From: an uncultured Cloacibacillus sp.
GTDB taxonomy: Bacteria; Synergistota; Synergistia; Synergistales; Synergistaceae
Length of the DNA stretch: 6,379 nucleotides
Direction of reading: 5' to 3'
NCBI GenBank assembly: GCA_934511335.1
Contig: CAKSWL010000131.1
Span: 1-6,379 of the forward strand
Below, piece after piece: positions 5,790 through 6,379 of this stretch; the stretch's first letter is position 1; every line of letters starts with the position of its first letter. Under the pieces are notes generated by a model. It searched no databases and was not told where the DNA came from. It saw only the letters and a program-made list of their open reading frames with translations. A program made the translations under genes and the position numbers.

Positions 5790-6379
5790 TTGAACGAAGA
5801 GACGAAAAAAAAGATCACCGATTACCAAGTCCGCGCCTTCATGGCCTTCGCCAGAAGCATCCGGCCGGGCTGGCGCGCCGACCTGCTGGCCGGCGCCCTC
5901 ATCTCGCCGCTGAAACTGATCGGCGTGCGCAAAGAGGTGGCGCGCCGCAACATAACGCTCTGTTTTCCGGAAAAAGACAAGGCGGAACGTGAGAAAATAC
6001 TCGCAGAATCCTACGAAAGCATGATCTGGACCGGCGTAGAAATGCTTGCCTGGCAGCACGACCCCACGCTGATAGACCGCATGATCGTGGAGCAAAACGG
6101 GGTGGAAAACATAAAAAAGGCCTTGGCGGAGGGACGCGGCGCGGTGCTGTTCTCCGCGCACCTCGGCAGTTGGGAGCTGGGCGCCGCCTGGTGCTCGCGC
6201 CACTTCCCCTTTCACGGGCTCGTGCGGCATTCAGACAGCCCCTTTCAGAAAAAACTGATAGAAACTCTGCGGGAGCGCTCCGGCTTACGGACCATATCAA
6301 AAGACACCTCGATGAAACGAGTCATCACCCTGCTGAGACATAACGAGACGATCGGCGTCCTCGCGGACCAGCATTGGGG
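5790..6379 (+). CDS. Lipid A biosynthesis acyltransferase (LpxL/HtrB family), 3'-truncated by window edge
   Basis: The family transfers a secondary acyl chain from acyl-ACP to the lipid A precursor at the inner face of the cytoplasmic membrane. About 196 residues are present and the frame runs off the right edge. The family pattern is clear: ARRNITLCFPEK after the N-terminal helix, then SAHLGSWELG with the catalytic HX4E (His124, Glu129), and LADQHWG at the window edge (Asp193, Gln194), the conserved segment after the acyltransferase core. The N-terminus is only weakly hydrophobic (ADLLAGALISPLKLIG), consistent with a peripheral or single-helix membrane contact. The start is uncertain. TTG at 5790 has GGAAGG 9 nt upstream and is preferred. 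An in-frame ATG at 5724 would add 22 residues, very Arg/Gly-rich because they translate the palindrome, and lacks a ribosome site; an in-frame TAG at 5691 limits anything further. A run of eight A at 5805-5812 lies in codons 6-8. Which acyl position or chain it handles cannot be told, so no specific symbol is given. Confidence 0.9.
   Translation, partial: MNEETKKKITDYQVRAFMAFARSIRPGWRADLLAGALISPLKLIGVRKEVARRNITLCFPEKDKAEREKILAESYESMIWTGVEMLAWQHDPTLIDRMIVEQNGVENIKKALAEGRGAVLFSAHLGSWELGAAWCSRHFPFHGLVRHSDSPFQKKLIETLRERSGLRTISKDTSMKRVITLLRHNETIGVLADQHW

Noticed and set aside
1..6379. CRISPR array, insertion sequence, integrase, toxin-antitoxin or defence genes
   Set aside because: No regularly spaced repeats, terminal inverted repeats, transposase motifs or small paired genes were seen; all five genes belong to housekeeping-type families or are of unknown function.

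Overview
The window is a GC-rich, tightly packed stretch of bacterial chromosome with five genes, all on the + strand: the 3' end of a DegS/NarX-type sensor histidine kinase, a beta-CASP metallo-beta-lactamase-fold ribonuclease, an unrecognised membrane-anchored or secreted protein of 522 residues, tyrosyl-tRNA synthetase (tyrS), and the 5' end of a lipid A-type (LpxL/HtrB) acyltransferase. The acyltransferase points to a diderm, LPS-making organism. The base composition, the Shine-Dalgarno-led genes with some GTG/TTG starts, and the protein style would suit a Synergistota bacterium (Cloacibacillus/Synergistes-like). That taxonomic call is an inference from general impression and was not tested by any search.

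Layout: 1-848 is the kinase, open at the left edge. 849-955 is a leader region with two inverted repeats: a bulged 10+5 bp hairpin (861-907), and a small hairpin (925-945) with a Shine-Dalgarno-like GGGAG in its loop, just ahead of the ribonuclease start. 956-2605 is the ribonuclease. It is followed after 31 bp by the 522-residue protein (2637-4205), so the two are probably co-transcribed. A perfect extended -10 element (TGGTATAAT) lies inside the last codons of that gene and probably drives tyrS (4257-5534) from a short leader with no room for a T-box. A terminator-like hairpin follows tyrS. The remaining intergenic sequence up to 5789 holds a -10-like TAAAAT and a perfect 10-bp GC-only stem (5743-5769). 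The acyltransferase then runs off the right edge.

The genes do not form an obvious pathway. They mix signalling, RNA turnover, translation and envelope synthesis, as is common in compact housekeeping neighbourhoods. No mobile element, CRISPR array, tRNA or rRNA gene was seen, and nothing here amounts to a clear new system. The points most worth a second look are the duplicated LISART repeat in the extra C-terminal tail of the ribonuclease, the unrecognised 522-residue protein, the folded start region of the ribonuclease, and the 5' GC hairpin and start-codon ambiguity of the acyltransferase.
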